Positions 17,015 to 25,602 are shown, counted from the first letter of the stretch. The stretch is 39,684 nucleotides of DNA from Viridibacterium sediminicola (GCF_039631295.1 NZ_JBDIVE010000018.1:1-39684), one strand, 5' to 3'. The notes: generated by a model from the letters alone, not told the origin. Translations and numbers: made by a program.

Positions 17015-18493
17015 TTACATTGTCGAATTGCCCGGCGGACGCGGTTCGCTCATTAGCAAACCGGCATCGGCGCGGTCCAGCTTCCAGGGTGAATCGGGCG
17101 GCAGCTCGCGCAGCGCGCGATGTACCAGATAGTTGCGATTGGGCAGGTGCAGGTCTTCCGGCACGCGCTGGCCGGTGGCCAGATAGAGCACGCTCAGCTC
17201 GTTGCGCATCGCCACATCGAGCGCGGGCGCCACCGAAGTGGCTTCGTCGAGTTTGGTGAAGATGCAGCCGGCCAGATCGGCCGTGCGGTAGGCGCGCACC
17301 ACGTCGTCCATGGTGTCGCCGCGCACCGTGGCATTGAGGCACAGCAGGCGACGCACCTTGCCGGCGGAATTGAGCATGGCAGCCTGCTCCAGCACCATCT
17401 TGTCGCGCTGGCCCATGCCGACCGTATCGATCAGCACCATGTGCTTGTTGCGCAGCTCCTGCAGGGTCTGGCGCAGATCGCTGGCATCGCGTACCACATG
17501 CACCGGCACACCGAGAATGCGGCCATAGATGCGCAGCTGTTCGTGCGCGCCGATCCGGTAGCCGTCAGTGGTGATCAGCGCCAGGCGGTCGGCGCCGTGA
17601 CGCACTACGCAGCGCGCCGCCAGCTTGGCGGTGGTGGTGGTCTTGCCGACGCCGGTCGGGCCGACCAGGGCGAACACGCCGCCACGGTCGATGATGTCGG
17701 CGTCGCAGTCCTGCAGGCGCAGGTCACGATTGATCAGCTGGCGCACCAGATCGCGCGCATCGTTGAGTTCGGAATCGGCCGGAATCGGTTCAGTGAGCTG
17801 GCGCGTCAGCTGGGCCGAGAAGCCGGCTTCAAGCAGCTCGCTCATCATCTGCGTGCGGGCCGGCGCGGTGCGCGAAATCTCGCTCCAGGCAAAGCCGGCA
17901 AGCTGGCGTTCGAGCATGCCCTTGATCGAGGAGAGTTCCTGCATCAGCGCGGCATTGGTGGCTTCTAGACTTTGCACCCGCGCCGCTTCCTGTATCGACT
18001 CGCGGGAGAGATCGTTGTGGCGCTCTTCCTGCAGCGGGCGCGCCGGCTTTGCTGCGGCCGGCGTCGGCATCGGCAGTTCACGACCGTCCGGCCCGACACG
18101 CGGCGGATTGAAGGGGCGCACGCCGCGTGCCTGGTGGCCGCCGGTATCGGCATCGTGCGGCGGCGCGTCGATGCCGGAACGGAATCCGCTCTTCGGCGCG
18201 GCCTGCTGCTGGCTGCGGCGCGCCAGCTGGGCGGCGATCTGCTGGCCAATGGTGTTCTCCGGCGCGGGCGCAGCCGGTGCCTGACGGGCTGCCGGCGGTT
18301 GCACCGGGGTTTGCTGGGCTTGACGTACCGAGGCATTGATCTCGCCCATCGATTCCGGCGGCAGGGCGACGATCTCGACCCCACCCGGCACGGCACGATT
18401 GGACAGCACGACTGCATCGGGTCCGAGTTCGGCCTTCAGCGCGGTCAGCGCCTCGCGCGCGGTTTTGCCGAAAAACTTGCGGACACTCACCAT
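17015..18493 (-). CDS. flhF: Flagellar biosynthesis GTPase FlhF
   Basis: FlhF is an SRP-family GTPase that sets the site and number of polar flagella. The 492-residue protein starts MVSVRKFFGKTAREALTALK (the B domain start typical of the family) and has a long proline- and glutamine-rich linker (about 60-160). A helical N domain follows, then the G domain with P-loop GPTGVGKTTTT at 278-288, ITTDGYRIGAHEQL, the G3 motif DTVGMGQRD and the G4 motif TKLDEATS. ATG at 18493 is favoured because GGAGG lies six bases before it; a TTG two codons upstream overlaps the flhA stop. The C-terminus ends shortly after NYLVHRALRELP. Confidence 0.95.
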   Translation of the reverse strand: MVSVRKFFGKTAREALTALKAELGPDAVVLSNRAVPGGVEIVALPPESMGEINASVRQAQQTPVQPPAARQAPAAPAPENTIGQQIAAQLARRSQQQAAPKSGFRSGIDAPPHDADTGGHQARGVRPFNPPRVGPDGRELPMPTPAAAKPARPLQEERHNDLSRESIQEAARVQSLEATNAALMQELSSIKGMLERQLAGFAWSEISRTAPARTQMMSELLEAGFSAQLTRQLTEPIPADSELNDARDLVRQLINRDLRLQDCDADIIDRGGVFALVGPTGVGKTTTTAKLAARCVVRHGADRLALITTDGYRIGAHEQLRIYGRILGVPVHVVRDASDLRQTLQELRNKHMVLIDTVGMGQRDKMVLEQAAMLNSAGKVRRLLCLNATVRGDTMDDVVRAYRTADLAGCIFTKLDEATSVAPALDVAMRNELSVLYLATGQRVPEDLHLPNRNYLVHRALRELPPDSPWKLDRADAGLLMSEPRPPGNSTM

Positions 18494-18495
18494 GA

Positions 18496-20583
18496 TCAAC
18501 CTCCGATAACGCTGGTCACCCGGATGGTGCGCGATTCAGGCACCTCAGAGTGGGCAATGACTTTGAGACTCGGCACCGAACGGCGCAGGAAGCGCGAGAG
18601 CAACCAGCGCAGATTGTTGGGCACCAGCAAGACCGGCGTGAGGCCCATGTCGACCTGGTGCTGAGCGGCCGCCGCAGTATCGCGCAGCAGCGTGTCGGCC
18701 AGACCCGGTTCGATGGCGCCCTCGGCGCTGCCCGACTGCATGGCTTGTTGCAGGATGCGCTCCAGCCCCGGATCGAGGGCCACCACCTGCATCTCGGAAT
18801 TGCCGGGGAAAATCGATTGCACGATGCTGCGCCCGAGCGCCGTGCGGACCAGCGCCGCCAGCTCGTTCGGGTCCTGCTTCTTGGCGCCGTTCTCGGCCAG
18901 ACATTCGACGATGCTGCGCATGTCGCGGATATTGACGCCTTCTTCGAGCAAAAGCTGCAGCACGCGCTGCACCGCATGCAGCGGCAAGGTCTTGGGCACC
19001 AGGTCCTCGACCAGCTTGGGCGAATCCTTGGCGATATGGTCGAGCAGCGCCTGGGTTTCCTGGCGACCGAGCAGATCGGCCGCGTGCGAGAGGATGACGT
19101 GATTGATGTGCGTCGCCACCACGGTGCTGGCGTCGACCACGGTGTAGCCCAGCGCATGTGCCTGATCGCGCAGCGCGGCATCGATCCAGATCGCCGGCAG
19201 GCCGAAGGCCGGGTCCTTGGTCTCGTTGCCAGGCAGGCGGCCGGACACACGCCCCGGATTGATGGCCATGAACTGGCCCGGATAGGCATCGCCCTGACCG
19301 ATATCGACGCCCTTGAGGGTGATCCGATAGGCGTTCGGGCGCAGCTCCAGATTGTCGCGGATGTGCACCGGCGCAGCGAGGAAGCCGATGTCCTGGGCGA
19401 ACTTCTTGCGCAGCCCGCGAATCCGCGTCAGCAGCTCGCCGTTCTGGCTCTTGTCCACCATCGGAATCAGGCGGTAGCCGACTTCCAGCCCGAGCACATC
19501 GACCGGCGTCACATCGTTCCAGCTGGCATCCATGTCCGCCGCTGCGGTGGCCACCTGTTCGGCCGGCTTGGCGGCAGCCTCGGCCTCGGCGCCCTCGCGT
19601 GCGCCCTGCTTCCAGGCCATCAATCCGAGCAGACCCGCCAGGGTCAGGAAGACCAGGTTGGGCATGCCGGGGATGATGCCAAGCAGGCCGAGAATCACCG
19701 CCGTCATGATCAACACTTGCGGATTGCTGAACAGCTGATTGACGAATTGCCCGCCGATATCGCCATCGTCGCCGACGCGCGAGACCACCAGACCAGCCGC
19801 CACCGAGATGATCAGCGCCGGAATCTGCGCCACCAGACCGTCACCAATGGTCAGCAGGGTGTAGATGTGCGCTGCGCGGCCAATCTCCATGTCGTGCTGG
19901 ATCACCCCGACGATCAGGCCGCCGATGACGTTAATCAGCAGGATCAGGATGCCGGCGACCGCATCGCCGCGCACGAATTTCGAGGCACCGTCCATGGCGC
20001 CGTAGAAGTCGGCTTCCTGGGCGATCTCGATACGGCGGCGCTTGGCTTCCTTGTCGTCGATCAGGCCGGCGTTGAGGTCGGCGTCGATGGCCATCTGCTT
20101 GCCGGGCATCGCGTCCAGGGTGAAGCGGGCGCCGACTTCAGCGATCCGCCCCGCGCCCTTGGTGATGACGACGAAGTTGATGACGGTGAGAATGACGAAG
20201 ACGACGATGCCGACAGCAGTATTGCCACCGACCAGGAAGTGGCCGAAGGCCTCGATGACCTTACCCGCTGCGTCACCCCCGGTGTGCCCTTCGATCAGCA
20301 CCACACGGGTCGACGCGACGTTGAGCGAGAGGCGCAGCAAGGTGGTGATCAGCAGCACCGTCGGAAAGATCGAGAAATCCAGAGGCTTTCTCGTATACAT
20401 CGCCACCAGCAGCACGATCATCGACATCGCGATGTTGAAGGTGAAAAACACGTCGAGGATGAAGGCCGGCAGCGGCAGCACCATCATCGACAGCACCAGC
20501 AGCACCAGGATGGGCGCAGCCAGTTGCCGGATGTTGGACGGCGAGAAGAGTTGCTTCAGATCGAGGGTATTGGTCGCTGCCAT
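18496..20583 (-). CDS. flhA: Flagellar export apparatus protein FlhA
   Basis: FlhA is the nonameric core protein of the flagellar type III export gate. The 695-residue length is usual. The N-terminal half carries about eight membrane helices. Between them is the FHIPEP signature region RIAEVGARFTLDAMPGKQMA with the charged residues AIDADLNAGLIDDKEAKRRR. The C-terminal cytosolic domain (from about 350) includes IRGLRKKFAQDIGFLAAPVHIRDNLEL and VLQLLLEEGVNIRDM. It lies 14 bases downstream of flhB and ends in the ribosome site of flhF, so flhB-flhA-flhF are clearly one operon. Confidence 0.97.
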   Translation of the reverse strand: MAATNTLDLKQLFSPSNIRQLAAPILVLLVLSMMVLPLPAFILDVFFTFNIAMSMIVLLVAMYTRKPLDFSIFPTVLLITTLLRLSLNVASTRVVLIEGHTGGDAAGKVIEAFGHFLVGGNTAVGIVVFVILTVINFVVITKGAGRIAEVGARFTLDAMPGKQMAIDADLNAGLIDDKEAKRRRIEIAQEADFYGAMDGASKFVRGDAVAGILILLINVIGGLIVGVIQHDMEIGRAAHIYTLLTIGDGLVAQIPALIISVAAGLVVSRVGDDGDIGGQFVNQLFSNPQVLIMTAVILGLLGIIPGMPNLVFLTLAGLLGLMAWKQGAREGAEAEAAAKPAEQVATAAADMDASWNDVTPVDVLGLEVGYRLIPMVDKSQNGELLTRIRGLRKKFAQDIGFLAAPVHIRDNLELRPNAYRITLKGVDIGQGDAYPGQFMAINPGRVSGRLPGNETKDPAFGLPAIWIDAALRDQAHALGYTVVDASTVVATHINHVILSHAADLLGRQETQALLDHIAKDSPKLVEDLVPKTLPLHAVQRVLQLLLEEGVNIRDMRSIVECLAENGAKKQDPNELAALVRTALGRSIVQSIFPGNSEMQVVALDPGLERILQQAMQSGSAEGAIEPGLADTLLRDTAAAAQHQVDMGLTPVLLVPNNLRWLLSRFLRRSVPSLKVIAHSEVPESRTIRVTSVIGG

Positions 20584-20597
20584 GTTTCTGCAGACCT

Positions 20598-21734
20598 TTA
20601 TTCAGCCGCCGGATCGAGTCCGGGCGGCACGTCGATGACACCCGGAGCCTGCGGCGGCAAGCCACCCTGGGTGATGAACTGGTTGAGCTGGAAGATGTAG
20701 GCCATCACTTCGGCCACGGCGGTATAGAGCGTGGCCGGAATCTGCTGGTCGAGTTCGGCGTGGTGGAACAGCGCACGCGCCAGCGGCGGCGATTCGAGCA
20801 AGGGCACGCCATGCTGCTTGGCCAGCTCGCGAATCGTTTGCGCCATCAGGTCGGCGCCCTTGGCGACCACCGTCGGCGCGCTCATGCTGCCAGCCTCGTA
20901 ACGCAGGGCGACGGCATAGTGGGTCGGGTTGGTGACCACCACATTGGCCTTGGGCACGGCATCCATCATGCGGCGGCGGGCCATCTGGGCCATCCGCGCG
21001 CGGATCTTGCCCTTCATCTGCGGATCGCCCTCCGACTCCTTGCTCTCTCGCTTGACCTCTTCCTTGGTCATGCGCAGTTCATGGAAGTAATGCCACAGCT
21101 GATAGGGCACGTCGGCGGCCGCCACCAGGGCCAGACAAGCCGTCAGCGCCAGGGCGGTCAGCGCCAGCATGCGCGAGAAAGTGAACAGGCCGGTATCCAG
21201 CGGCATCGCCATCAGGCCCAGCAGGTCGTAGCGATAACGCCACATCAGCAAACCGGCCACACCGAGGATGAAGGCCGACTTGAGCACCGCTTTGAGCAGT
21301 TCGACCAGGCCATTCATCGAGAACAGGCGGGCAAAGCCACTCACCGGATTGAGGCGGGTAAGGTCCAGCTCGAAGACCTTGCTGCTGAGCACCACGCCAC
21401 CGATCATCATGTGCGAGGCCGCCGCGCTGACGGTGACCACGGTCAGCAAGGGCAGCGTAGTGAGCATGGCATCGACGCTCAGGCTCATCAGGGCCTGCCC
21501 CATGGTGTCGGTATTGAAAGCCATTTCGTGGTCGAAGCGGAAGGCGCGCTGCATCAGGCCGCCCATGCGCGTGTAGAACCACGACGAGGACCACCACAGC
21601 GTGAGGATGCCGACCAGCATGACGAGAAACGAGGACAGCTCACGCGAGCGCGGGACATTGCCCTCTTCACGCGCTTGCTGGATTCGCCGGTCTGACGCGG
21701 CTTCTGTTTTCTCGAGATCGCTATCTTCTGCCAT
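20598..21734 (-). CDS. flhB: Flagellar export apparatus protein FlhB
   Basis: FlhB is the substrate-specificity switch protein of the export apparatus. The 378 residues begin MAEDSDLEKTEAASDRRIQQAREEGNVPRSREL, as is typical. Four membrane helices follow, then the cytosolic domain containing the autocleavage motif NPTH (VVVTNPTHYAVALRYE). The segment PLLESPPLARALFHHAELDQQIP matches the conserved C-terminal core, and the tail ends in a proline-rich stretch. It is the first gene of the flagellar operon. The 176 bases upstream contain the terminator of the chemoreceptor gene (21815-21842) and no promoter I can name confidently. Confidence 0.97.
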   Translation of the reverse strand: MAEDSDLEKTEAASDRRIQQAREEGNVPRSRELSSFLVMLVGILTLWWSSSWFYTRMGGLMQRAFRFDHEMAFNTDTMGQALMSLSVDAMLTTLPLLTVVTVSAAASHMMIGGVVLSSKVFELDLTRLNPVSGFARLFSMNGLVELLKAVLKSAFILGVAGLLMWRYRYDLLGLMAMPLDTGLFTFSRMLALTALALTACLALVAAADVPYQLWHYFHELRMTKEEVKRESKESEGDPQMKGKIRARMAQMARRRMMDAVPKANVVVTNPTHYAVALRYEAGSMSAPTVVAKGADLMAQTIRELAKQHGVPLLESPPLARALFHHAELDQQIPATLYTAVAEVMAYIFQLNQFITQGGLPPQAPGVIDVPPGLDPAAE

Positions 21735-21800
21735 GGGCCTTCTCGCGACACGCGCGGATGGAAGGCATTATTTGCCGGGATGGCAACTTTGACCGGACGG

Positions 21801-21842
21801 AAAAAATGCGAAAAGGCCCGCCTATTCAAAATCATGCGGGCC
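21801..21842 (-). terminator. Rho-independent terminator after the chemoreceptor gene
   Basis: On the minus strand GGCCCGC and GCGGGCC (21842-21836 and 21821-21815) form a 7-bp GC stem with a 14-base loop, followed by TTTTCGCATTTTTT. It lies about 70 bases after the chemoreceptor stop and separates that unit from flhB. Confidence 0.85.
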
Positions 21843-21910
21843 ACAAACTGTGCACGACAAGCACGCCGGCCTGCGCTGCGGGCACAGCGCAGCGCACACC
21901 GCCAGCCGGC

Positions 21911-23518
21911 TCAGGTACGGAAACGCCCGACGCCTTCGCAAAGCTGGCGAGACAGCGACTGCAGCTTGGCCGCCGTCTCCTGACTGTGCTGGGCTGACGA
22001 AGCATTGACCTCACCCATGCGCGCGATACCCTCTACATTGCGCGCGATGTTCTCGCTGGCCAGCGACTGCTCGCGTGCGGAATTGCTCAGATCATGCATG
22101 TTTTCAAGCACTTCCGCCGCACCGCGCTCCAGTTCCAGCAAGGGCTGGCGCAGGCTTTCCATCAGGCCGATGCCCGAATCCACACGGCTGCGCGCCACGC
22201 CCATCTCCTCGACCGCGACCGCCGACTGCCCCTGAATCGTCTCGATGACGCGCTTGATGTCCTGAGTCGCGCTGCTGGTTTTCTCAGCCAGCTTGCGCAC
22301 CTCGTCTGCCACCACGGCAAAGCCACGCCCGGCCTCGCCTGCCCGCGCCGCCTCGATCGCCGCATTGAGCGCCAGCAGATTGGTCTGGTCGGCAATTTCG
22401 CGGATCACGTTGGCAATCCCGCTGATGTGCTCCGAACTCAGGCGCAGCGCCTCCATCGATTCGGCCGAAGCATCAACGGTATGCGCGATGCTGCGCACTT
22501 CCTCGGTCACCTGCTCGACCAAGCGTGCACCATGCACAGCAGTCTGCGCAGTCGTGCCGGCGACCTGGGTCACCGCCTGGGTATTGCTACTGACATGGGC
22601 AATGCTCACCGTCAGTTCCTCGGTAATCGAGGCCGCATTGGCCAGCGCGTCCGACTGCCCGCCGACGCTGCGCGTCACATCGGCGGAGACGCTGGCCATT
22701 GCCTGCGCCGCGCCTTCAAGTTCATGCGCAGTGCTGGCGGTATTGGAAATCATTTCGCGCAAGCCGTTTTGCATGATGCGCAAAGCCTCCTGCAACTTGC
22801 CCAGCTCGTCACGCCCGGCCACTTCGATCTGCTGCGTCAAGTCACCCTGCGCCACCCGCTCGGCGATCAGCACGGCGCGCTGCAGCGGTTGCACCACGGC
22901 GCGCGCCATCAACCAACTCAAGCCCACCGCCAGCATCACCGAGGCGACCAGCAAGACGCCGCAGATCAGATAGGCCTTGTTCCGCGCCGCCAGCGCCTGC
23001 TGGTAGCCACTTTGCGCCTCATCGCTCTCAAGCTTGACCTCGGCCGCCACATTGGCCGCTAGACGGGTGAACACATCATCCGCCGTCTGCATGCCGGAGC
23101 GCCCCATATTGACATCCATCGACGCCATGTCGATGGCCGTGTCGATGGCTTTCTTGTAGGCGACGATATCGCCGCTGAGCACCTTCATGCGCGTTAGCGC
23201 CTCCGGATCGTTCCTCTCGCGGCGCTCAATGCTGCTCAGCAGCTCGTCCAGACGCTGCTTGAACTGCTTAAGCCGCGCCTCGACCTTGTCCGTCGGCATA
23301 CCCTCCAGATTGGAGAACAGCGCATAAGCGCCCGCATGGACTGCCAACAGGTCAGACTCAACCGTCTTGGCTGCCACAACGCGAGAGAAATTGTCGTTAT
23401 AGAGGCCATCCATCGCTTTGCTGACCACTTCCAGCGAGTAACCGCTGGCAAGGCCGACGAGAATGATCAGCACCACACAGGTCAATGGCGCGATCAGCAT
23501 CCGGTAGAGGATCTTCAT
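21911..23518 (-). CDS. Methyl-accepting chemotaxis protein
   Basis: This 535-residue transmembrane chemoreceptor signals through CheW and CheA. A membrane helix at about 8-30 is followed by a periplasmic four-helix-bundle-like region of about 155 residues (KAMDGLYNDNFSRVVAAKTVESDLLAVH...), which resembles the TarH/4HB type rather than Cache. A second helix lies at about 187-210 (AYLICGVLLVASVMLAVGLSWL), then a HAMP domain (VVQPLQRAVLIAERVAQGDL). The signalling domain carries the tip NLLALNAAIEAARAGEAGRG followed by FAVVADEVRKLAEKTS. There is no CheR-binding pentapeptide at the end. It follows the secreted sCache gene by 79 bases on the same strand. Confidence 0.96.
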   Translation of the reverse strand: MKILYRMLIAPLTCVVLIILVGLASGYSLEVVSKAMDGLYNDNFSRVVAAKTVESDLLAVHAGAYALFSNLEGMPTDKVEARLKQFKQRLDELLSSIERRERNDPEALTRMKVLSGDIVAYKKAIDTAIDMASMDVNMGRSGMQTADDVFTRLAANVAAEVKLESDEAQSGYQQALAARNKAYLICGVLLVASVMLAVGLSWLMARAVVQPLQRAVLIAERVAQGDLTQQIEVAGRDELGKLQEALRIMQNGLREMISNTASTAHELEGAAQAMASVSADVTRSVGGQSDALANAASITEELTVSIAHVSSNTQAVTQVAGTTAQTAVHGARLVEQVTEEVRSIAHTVDASAESMEALRLSSEHISGIANVIREIADQTNLLALNAAIEAARAGEAGRGFAVVADEVRKLAEKTSSATQDIKRVIETIQGQSAVAVEEMGVARSRVDSGIGLMESLRQPLLELERGAAEVLENMHDLSNSAREQSLASENIARNVEGIARMGEVNASSAQHSQETAAKLQSLSRQLCEGVGRFRT

Positions 23519-23597
23519 GATTCCAGCTCAATCTGGCAAAGCCACTAGAGAGCCGCACGCCCGGCACAGGCCTTGCGCGCGGACATGCGACGCACGC

Positions 23598-24050
23598 TCA
23601 GCGCTTGTACACCCCGGCGCACACCACCGCATCGGTCAGCGCGTAGCAGTAAGCCTGCTTGGGCAGAACCTTCTTGGAGATCGGGTCGGTAAATTTGTAG
23701 TCCTGCCAGAACTTGCCCTTGCTCTTGGCCAACTCCATGCGCTCCTTGTAGAAGAGCTTGCCATCGGGATCCTTGAAATCGATCAGATCCTTATCCACCA
23801 TTTTCGGATTCTGGCCATGTGCCAGCACCTTGCCACTGAGATCCATGACCGTCGGATAGAGATCGCGGTCAATCCACTTGGCGTCCTTGTCGGTAATTTC
23901 CTTGAAGGTCTGCGCTCGATTGGCCTTGAGCGCGGCCACAACCTTATTCACCAGGGCCTCCGCTTCCTTGGCCGAAGCAAACTCTTCGGCAGCCATCGCA
24001 ACGCCCGCCACTGCCACACATACGCCTGCAACCAGAATTCCGAGCTTCAT
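23598..24050 (-). CDS. Secreted single-Cache-domain protein
   Basis: This 150-residue protein has a cleavable signal peptide (MKLGILVAGVCVAVAGVAMA, then AEEFAS). The mature part reads like a Cache_2/sCache sensor domain: a long N-terminal helix (AKEAEALVNKVVAALKANRAQTF), DLYPTVMDLSGKVLAHGQNPKMVDKDLIDFKDPDGK, the YKFTDPISKKVLPKQAYCYAL strand region, and a final two-cysteine hairpin (YCY...VCAGVY). It has no membrane anchor or signalling domain, so it may be a free periplasmic ligand-binding partner of the neighbouring chemoreceptor; that is inference. GGGAGA lies about five bases before the ATG. A sigma-28-like promoter lies at 24145-24172. Confidence 0.85.
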   Translation of the reverse strand: MKLGILVAGVCVAVAGVAMAAEEFASAKEAEALVNKVVAALKANRAQTFKEITDKDAKWIDRDLYPTVMDLSGKVLAHGQNPKMVDKDLIDFKDPDGKLFYKERMELAKSKGKFWQDYKFTDPISKKVLPKQAYCYALTDAVVCAGVYKR

Positions 24051-24144
24051 GCCGTTCTCCCATGTGTTTACCCGCAGCCCACGCGCAGCGGGCATGCATT
24101 TTGAAAAACAAAATATGCCCAAAAACTAATACAACCCCATCTGC

Positions 24145-24172
24145 ATAACGACAGGGACATTTGCAGACTTTA
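24145..24172 (-). promoter_or_regulatory. Sigma-28 (FliA)-like promoter for the sCache-chemoreceptor unit
   Basis: On the minus strand, TAAAGTCT (24172-24165) is followed after 12 bases by GTCGTTAT (24152-24145). The consensus is TAAAGTTT-N11-GCCGATAA: seven of eight bases match in the -35 and five of eight in the -10. It lies about 95 bases before the sCache ATG. Confidence 0.45.
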
Positions 24173-24327
24173 GCGCGCCGGCTCCGTAGAAACCGACATT
24201 GACGCGCAAAAGCCGCAAACGAGCCTGCCGCAAGCGGCATGACAGTTCAGGAATGGGAACAAGGCTAAACAGCGCAGGACGGGCTAGAAAGCCCGGAGCA
24301 GACAAGTCTGGCGATATGAAAAGCCGT

Positions 24328-24348
24328 CGGGCCTGCGAACGCGGCCCG
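24328..24348 (-). terminator. Terminator-like hairpin after the chemoreceptor-tip gene
   Basis: CGGGCC and GGCCCG (24348-24343 and 24333-24328 on the minus strand) form a 6-bp stem with a 9-base loop, followed by ACGGCTTTTC. It starts nine bases after the stop of the 80-residue gene. Confidence 0.6.
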
Positions 24349-24356
24349 GGTAGAGA

Positions 24357-24599
24357 TCAGCTACGCAGCGAGGGCGGCGTCGATTGCGCGAAGAGCTGGG
24401 CGTAGAGCGCCTGCAGGTGCTGGTCGTTGTCAAGGTCGACGTGCTCTTTGCCCGGCAAACCGAGATCCATGCATTGCAGCGCCAGGGCCGCACCACGCCC
24501 GGCCTCGCCGGCACGTGCCGCATCAAACAGCGCATTGAGCGCGAGAAGCTGCGCAAGCATGGCTGAACTGGCGTTGGCAGGAGCGGATTGGTGGCGCAT
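24357..24599 (-). CDS. Small protein carrying only the chemoreceptor signalling-tip motif
   Basis: This 80-residue frame has residues 18-36 reading LLALNALFDAARAGEAGRG, almost the same as the CheA/CheW-contacting hairpin of the full chemoreceptor at 21911 (LLALNAAIEAARAGEAGRG). After the hairpin the sequence departs: AALALQCMDLGLPGKEHVDL replaces FAVVADEVRKLAEKTS. There are no membrane helices, HAMP domain or methylation helices. AGAGG lies seven bases before the ATG, a terminator-like hairpin follows, and a sigma-28-like sequence lies upstream, so it looks like an expressed gene rather than a random fragment. The DNA is also similar to the chemoreceptor tip, suggesting descent from a chemoreceptor gene. 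Function is unknown. Confidence 0.65.
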   Translation of the reverse strand: MRHQSAPANASSAMLAQLLALNALFDAARAGEAGRGAALALQCMDLGLPGKEHVDLDNDQHLQALYAQLFAQSTPPSLRS

Positions 24600-24677
24600 G
24601 GGACGACCTCTTGAATCAATGGAACACCGAGTCCGCTTGTCGATCCGGCAGAGTTTGCAGCAGCTAGCCAGAAAAGA

Positions 24678-24697
24678 GCCGCCTCATGCGAGGCGGC
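24678..24697 (-). terminator. GC-rich hairpin with T-rich tail between the PP2C gene and the tip gene
   Basis: GCCGCCTC and GAGGCGGC form a perfect 8-bp stem with a 4-base loop, followed on the minus strand by TCTTTTCT. It lies 125 bases after the PP2C stop and 78 bases before the small chemoreceptor-tip gene. It may terminate PP2C transcripts or act in the leader of the small gene. Confidence 0.7.
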
Positions 24698-24739
24698 CAC
24701 AAGGAGAGAGTCGATGCGTGGAGAAACCCCACGAGTACA

Positions 24740-24766
24740 CTTACGTCATCCCTGTGACAAACTTTA
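24740..24766 (-). promoter_or_regulatory. Sigma-28 (FliA)-like promoter candidate for the tip gene
   Basis: On the minus strand, TAAAGTTT (24766-24759), a perfect -35 match, is followed after exactly 11 bases by GACGTAAG (24747-24740), which matches GCCGATAA at four of eight positions. The -10 is weak, so the call is tentative. A start here would place the hairpin at 24678-24697 in the leader. Confidence 0.35.
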
Positions 24767-24821
24767 GAAGAAATTCAACTTAGTTCGCGTCTGGCCATTT
24801 AGCAATCGCCAAACGCAAAGC

Positions 24822-25571
24822 TCAGCTGGCGGGAACCACCCGGATGATCGCCATCGACAGGTTGTCGCCCACGCCCTGGGCACGCTCACGCGCCAGGTTG
24901 AGCAGGGAGCGGGCCGCGCTGCGCGCATCCTGCTCCATCAGCACACGCCCCAGTTCCTGATCCGAGCAATACGCCCACAGGCCGTCAGAACAGAGGATGA
25001 AGGCGTCGCCCACCTGCAGCGCAGGCGTGCCGCCCAGTTCGGTGCGCGGCGGATTTTCGGCGCCCAGGCAGGACAGCAGCAGATTGCGCTGCGGATGCAC
25101 CTCGGCCTGCGCCTGGGTGATCCGCCCGGCCCGCTGCAGTTCCTCGACCAGGGAATGGTCGGGCGTGCGCGAAATCAGCTGGCCGTGGCGGAAATGGTAG
25201 AGGCGCGAATCACCGCAATGCGCCCAGTCGGCGTGACCGGGACGCAGCATGAACACCACCGCCGTGCTGTGCGGATCAGCTTCGCTGGTGAAACGGGTGA
25301 GTTTGATCGAGGCATGCGCATCGCTGATCACCTCACGCAGGAACTCAGTCGGCGATTCGCTCGACGGCGCGTAGGCGGCAAAGTTCTGCCGCGCCTTGAG
25401 CAGCACTTGTTCGGCCGCGATCGCGCCGCCCGAATGCCCGCCCATGCCATCAGCCAGCACGGCAATCATGCAGCCCGGCCGCTCCGGATGCGGGTAAATG
25501 CCAACACGGTCCTGCTGCTCGGAACGGTCTCCGATGTGCATGGCTGCACAGCTATCGATGGCGATTTTCAT
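24822..25571 (-). CDS. PP2C-family Ser/Thr protein phosphatase
   Basis: This 249-residue metal-dependent phosphatase has the family motifs in order: DRSEQQDRVG near residue 15, VLADGMGGHSGG near 38, STAVVFML, WAHCGDSRLYHFR near 115, RTPDHSLVEEL, FILCSDGLW, and a final GDNLSMAIIRV. The metal-ligand aspartates (ADGMGG, CSDGLW, GDN) are all present. It is cytosolic, with no kinase gene alongside, so its target is unknown; PP2C proteins of this kind often oppose a PknB-type kinase or act in type VI secretion control. It lies downstream of murI, with 209 bases between them. Confidence 0.94.
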   Translation of the reverse strand: MKIAIDSCAAMHIGDRSEQQDRVGIYPHPERPGCMIAVLADGMGGHSGGAIAAEQVLLKARQNFAAYAPSSESPTEFLREVISDAHASIKLTRFTSEADPHSTAVVFMLRPGHADWAHCGDSRLYHFRHGQLISRTPDHSLVEELQRAGRITQAQAEVHPQRNLLLSCLGAENPPRTELGGTPALQVGDAFILCSDGLWAYCSDQELGRVLMEQDARSAARSLLNLARERAQGVGDNLSMAIIRVVPAS

Positions 25572-25602
25572 GGAGCCGGATCTTCTTTACTGTTCCTGAC
25601 AA

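Larger units (their letters stand above)
24051..24356 (-). other. Intergenic region between the sCache gene and the chemoreceptor-tip gene
   Basis: These 306 bases hold no gene I can support. They contain a promoter candidate (24145-24172), the terminator-like hairpin of the upstream gene (24328-24348), and a small CGGGCT/AGCCCG hairpin at 24280-24295 of unknown role. Confidence 0.6.

Noticed and set aside
18550..20700. A 716-codon open frame antisense to flhA
   Set aside because: Same shadow effect; flhA is complete with all motifs, and the antisense product is a histidine- and glutamine-rich string.
21735..21800. A sigma-54 promoter upstream of flhB
   Set aside because: A GGCAAATAATGC sequence has only 8 bases between GG and GC instead of 10.
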